DNA of 7,315 nucleotides from NCBI GenBank assembly GCA_028716065.1, contig JAQUQN010000052.1, forward strand, positions 1-7,315. Reading direction: 5' to 3'. The notes under the pieces are model-generated. The model did no database searches, was not told the DNA's origin, and was given only the letters and a program-made list of their open reading frames with translations. Below are positions 4,752 to 7,315 of this stretch, in pieces. A program made the translations under genes and the position numbers. This stretch comes from Candidatus Omnitrophota bacterium. GTDB taxonomy: Bacteria > Omnitrophota > Gorgyraeia > 2-01-FULL-45-10. Numbering within the stretch: position 1 is the stretch's first letter; every line of letters starts with the position of its first letter.

Positions 4752-6337
4752 ACGGCGTACACGGAATAATCTATATCGGGGAAAAGATCGAATTTGTATT
4801 CACACTCTTTTATATACGCCTCATCAAGGGAGTTCTCCTTGACCTCCTGATACAATTCGTTAAAGTGCCCTGCGTGTTCTCTTAACCTTTCGACGGCATA
4901 AGGAACGTGCGAACCCGTCTTCATTATAAAGGCCCAGTCGCTGGATTGGGCCAGCAAAAGCTCCCTCGCCATCTGGTTCAGCGCCCGGCGCAGCAACCCC
5001 GAGGCATTTTTGTGCGTATTGGCGGCATCGACCATCCTCTCCGTCATCTTGTGGACGTGCCTGTAGGTCCAGTCATTCGATCCCTCGAGCCATACCTCGC
5101 TATACCCCTTCCATCCCCAGCTCGAAAAAGCCGGTTCGAGCACCTGGAACTTTTTATAAAGCTTAAGGTAATCGCCCGGCGTGGCCATGGCAATCGTGTC
5201 CTGGTCGTACTTTATTTTTCTTATGAGAAAATCGAGCCACTTCGGGCCTTCGAACCACCAATGGCCGTACAGTTCGGCGTCATAAGGCGACACAAGGATA
5301 GGCAGGCGGCCTCCCAATTGTCCCGACAGAAACTCTACCTGCTTCTGCCTGTTGAACATGAAATTACCGGCATGCTCGGCGCACTTTTCGCGCGCCCTGT
5401 CTGGATCATAAGGCTCTTTATGGTTCGTTTCTCCGGTAATCTTGTAATATTTTATTCCGGTATTTATCCTGACGCCGTCGGGATTTATATAAGGCTTGAT
5501 GTATTCGTAATCCAGGTCGAACCCTATGTCCCTGTAAAATTCCCTGTAATTATAATCTCCCGGGTAACCTTCCTTGGCGCTCCATACCGCCTTGGAACTC
5601 TCCATGTCCCTTCCGAAAACCGCCGTGCCGTTCCTGCAGAGGTATGGGTTGAATACGCCAAACCTGGGGCGCGGGTTGCCGAACAATATACCGTGGGTAT
5701 CTACGAAAAAGTATTTTATCCCCTGCTCTTTAAGTATCTCCTCGTCCCCCGGGTTATATCCGCACTCCGGAAGCCACATGCCCAGAGGCCTCCTCCCGTA
5801 CACCTTCTCGTAGAGATCGGCGGCCACTTTCACCTGGGTCCTGACGGACGCTTTCCTGTGAACATCCATCAATGGGAAATAACCGTGCGTTGCTCCGCAG
5901 GTAATCACCTCGAGCCTGCCAAGGTCCTGAAACTTTCTGAAGGCAATATTAAGATCTTTTTTATAAACATCGGTAAAGATACGCCTTGCCTCGAGAAAAT
6001 CATCATGATACATGCGGGCCAGCTTATTAAAAGATGGCTCCCATTTCGTCCTTTCTATCTCCCGGGCGGATAATTCTATGAGCTTATTTATGTGGCGGAT
6101 GTACTTTTCCTGCAGATGGCTGTCCATGAACATGGACATCAATGTGGGTGAAACGGAAAGCGTGAGGCGGAAATCTATATTGTCCCGGACAAGGGAATCG
6201 AATACCCTGATGAGAGGTATATAGGTTTCCGTTATCGCTTCGAAAAGCCAGTCTTCTTCGAGAAAGTCCTCATGTTCGGGATGGCGCACAAAAGGCAGAT
6301 GCGCGTGCAGAACTATCGCGAGATATCCTTTCGGCAT
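4748..6337 (-). CDS. GH57 1,4-alpha-glucan branching enzyme (DUF1957-type)
   Basis: A 529-aa protein, the usual length for GH57 branching enzymes of the Thermus/Thermococcus type. Visible landmarks: 'AIVLHAHLPFVRHPE' at the start (H11, H13), 'EVITCGATHGYFPL' (143-156), 'GMWLPECGY' (186-194) with nucleophile E191, 'SPYDAELYGHWWFEGP' (350-365) with acid/base D353, and the C-terminal helical DUF1957 part containing 'FSSWGWKGYSEVWLEGSNDW'. The insert around 213-273 ('GNPRPRFGVFNPY' through 'YREFYRDIGFD') is the flexible active-site loop; Y232 may be the counterpart of the loop tyrosine needed for branching in the Thermus enzyme. The reaction is transfer of alpha-1,4 segments to alpha-1,6 branch points of a glycogen-like polymer in the cytoplasm. 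Some relatives are mainly hydrolytic (AmyC-like), a real alternative. It starts 5 bp after the DUF4912 gene, with only a weak GGAA ribosome binding site. Confidence 0.93.
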   Translation of the reverse strand: MPKGYLAIVLHAHLPFVRHPEHEDFLEEDWLFEAITETYIPLIRVFDSLVRDNIDFRLTLSVSPTLMSMFMDSHLQEKYIRHINKLIELSAREIERTKWEPSFNKLARMYHDDFLEARRIFTDVYKKDLNIAFRKFQDLGRLEVITCGATHGYFPLMDVHRKASVRTQVKVAADLYEKVYGRRPLGMWLPECGYNPGDEEILKEQGIKYFFVDTHGILFGNPRPRFGVFNPYLCRNGTAVFGRDMESSKAVWSAKEGYPGDYNYREFYRDIGFDLDYEYIKPYINPDGVRINTGIKYYKITGETNHKEPYDPDRAREKCAEHAGNFMFNRQKQVEFLSGQLGGRLPILVSPYDAELYGHWWFEGPKWLDFLIRKIKYDQDTIAMATPGDYLKLYKKFQVLEPAFSSWGWKGYSEVWLEGSNDWTYRHVHKMTERMVDAANTHKNASGLLRRALNQMARELLLAQSSDWAFIMKTGSHVPYAVERLREHAGHFNELYQEVKENSLDEAYIKECEYKFDLFPDIDYSVYAV

Positions 6338-6342
6338 AATGG

Positions 6343-7170
6343 CTATTCCGTTTTTCTCGTAACGACGGGCGTTATCTTTCTCGAATCCAATCCGTCGGAA
6401 GAAATGGCTTCTACGGGTATGACCTGCCTGCCGTCCGGCAAAGCAAATCTCAAGCTGAAAGTGCCGTCCGGCCTTAATGTTATGTCCTTACCCTGGACGG
6501 TAACTTTCGCGTCGGGTTCTGTCGCCCCGTAGACGATGAGCTCGGCATTCACCACCAGCCAGAACTTTCTTGCCTGTTCTTTTCTGTAAAAAGACCCCGC
6601 GCTCGAGATCTGGGCCGAGCTTATCTGCTCCTCAAGCCGTTTCTTGAACATCTCCCTTACTTCGAGAGAGCCTTTGCCTATGCCGAATCCGCCGGAAAGG
6701 CCGAACATCTTCCAGTATTCGTCCTCCGGCATCATCCATTCCGCGTCCAGGGAGTCGGACATGCCGTAACGCGGCGTCTTTACGCTATTCGACCTGGCAA
6801 GGGCGTAAAAAGAGCCCTTCTTCGTCACTATGCCGATTTCTACTATCCAGGACCTGTCGGGGGAACCTACATTGATATACCAGTTAGCGGCAAGACCACT
6901 TAACTCTACGTCGAAAAAGGAATTCGCGTTTTTGCCGTCGAAATTAATGTCCGTAACGTCATATACCCGTAATATGGATTTCAACACCTCGTCGCCGCCG
7001 GATCTGATCCTCCGCACCGTCTCTTCTTCTTTGTCGGCGCGTATTTCCCAGTAGGCGAATATCCACCACGGATCCCTGACGAGGATAACGATTTTGTTGT
7101 CGCCGTATCCTTTAGGAAACCGGAATTCTCTTCTCTCTGCCGTTCTAAAAGGAGTCGCGTCTTTAGGCAT
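6343..7170 (-). CDS. DUF4912-domain protein
   Basis: A 275-aa soluble protein of unknown biochemical role. Residues about 15-155 match DUF4912: the characteristic 'KIVILVRDPWWIFAYWEI' (26-43), then 'SILRVYDVTDINF' (65-77), 'FFDVELSGLAANWYINV' (85-101), 'SWIVEIGIVTKKGSFYALARS' in part (107-127) and 'VKTPRYGMSDS' (130-140). A polar helical linker (about 165-200) leads to a second beta domain (about 203-265), 'FWLVVNAELIVYGATEPDAKV' in part, 'LRPDGTFSLRFALPDG', resembling an Ig-like or carbohydrate-module fold. From memory this family often lies beside DUF1957 branching enzymes, which agrees with the 5-bp spacing here; a glucan-binding or scaffold role is only an inference. The start at 7170 follows the previous stop by 2 bp and uses GGAAGAG from the end of that gene. 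Confidence 0.85.
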   Translation of the reverse strand: MPKDATPFRTAERREFRFPKGYGDNKIVILVRDPWWIFAYWEIRADKEEETVRRIRSGGDEVLKSILRVYDVTDINFDGKNANSFFDVELSGLAANWYINVGSPDRSWIVEIGIVTKKGSFYALARSNSVKTPRYGMSDSLDAEWMMPEDEYWKMFGLSGGFGIGKGSLEVREMFKKRLEEQISSAQISSAGSFYRKEQARKFWLVVNAELIVYGATEPDAKVTVQGKDITLRPDGTFSLRFALPDGRQVIPVEAISSDGLDSRKITPVVTRKTE

Positions 7171-7172
7171 GT

Positions 7173-7315
7173 TTACTCTTCCATCGTCGGAGCTTCTTCA
7201 TCGAGCCCTATATCTTCCTTTTCCACGCTTATAAGCTGGGCTATATTTTTACCGCCGGAGACAACGTAGGTCACGTCCACCCAGTCGGCCTTGTTTATGT
7301 CCCCGAGCGCGGTTA
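7173..7315 (-). CDS. C-terminal end of an unrecognised small beta-rich protein (start beyond window edge)
   Basis: The reading frame is open from the right edge to a TAA at 7173-7175, giving the last 46 residues. They contain 'LGDINKADWVDVTYVVSGGKN' in part, then 'IAQLISVEKEDI', and an acidic tail 'LDEEAPTMEE'. The pattern 'x-D-W-V-x-V-x-Y-x-V-x-G-G-K-x-x-A-x-x-I-x-V' is like small beta-barrel/OB-like modules that follow 'gDkVtV.Y....G.k.A..I.v', but I cannot name the family. The frame is believable because it ends only 2 bp before the DUF4912 start, provides that gene's ribosome binding site, and has codon use like its neighbours. It would be the most upstream visible cistron of the glucan operon. 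No signal peptide or full length can be judged. Confidence 0.7.
   Translation of the reverse strand, partial: TALGDINKADWVDVTYVVSGGKNIAQLISVEKEDIGLDEEAPTMEE

Noticed and set aside
4907..6073. 388-codon open frame on the plus strand
   Set aside because: It lies fully antisense to the branching enzyme gene, has low-complexity basic composition with no family motif, and exists because the opposite strand seldom uses codons that would give stops in this frame.

Overview
The window is a gene-dense bacterial segment in which every supported gene lies on the minus strand, so transcription runs from the right edge to the left. Base composition is moderate. Isoleucine AUA and arginine AGG/AGA codons are used freely: 5 of the 7 Ile codons in the partial TrkA gene at the left edge are AUA. 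The codon use, the gene set (DUF4912, two GH57 enzymes, DUF2934, MarC, ExbB/ExbD, TrkA pair) and the short intergenic tandem repeats suggest an uncultured Gram-negative-type lineage. Omnitrophota or a relative in the wider PVC/Elusimicrobia neighbourhood is my best guess, an inference that only a database search could settle.

Right part (about 7315 to 3087), alpha-glucan block. It holds the tail of an unrecognised small beta-rich protein, a DUF4912 protein, a GH57/DUF1957 enzyme of the 1,4-alpha-glucan branching enzyme type, and a second, different GH57 enzyme of the amylase/glucanotransferase type. The junctions are a 2-bp gap, a 5-bp gap and a 4-bp ATGA overlap, so the four cistrons look like one translationally coupled operon for building and remodelling a glycogen-like polymer. 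Both GH57 proteins keep the expected catalytic Glu and Asp.

Middle (about 3094 to 2758), a self-contained small cistron. A sigma70-like promoter overlapping the end of the second GH57 gene drives a 61-aa DUF2934 protein with a near-perfect Shine-Dalgarno, followed by a strong intrinsic terminator. The terminator's U-tract overlaps the -35 element of the next promoter, an extended -10 promoter placed so close to marC that the marC mRNA is predicted to be almost leaderless.

Left part (2754 to 1), membrane/ion block. It contains marC, exbB and exbD (joined by an ATGA overlap; no TonB or receptor in view), then two tandem TrkA/RCK-type NAD-binding potassium-channel regulators. The second is cut by the window edge. 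Each TrkA paralogue is preceded by its own unrelated short tandem-repeat array: seven 23-bp units for the first, two 20-bp units (four decamers) for the second. In both cases the array runs directly into the ribosome binding site. This parallel arrangement is the most unusual structure in the window.

No tRNA, rRNA, CRISPR, transposase or attachment site was seen. The only stretch over 150 bases without a gene is 889-1090, and it is almost entirely the 23-bp repeat array.
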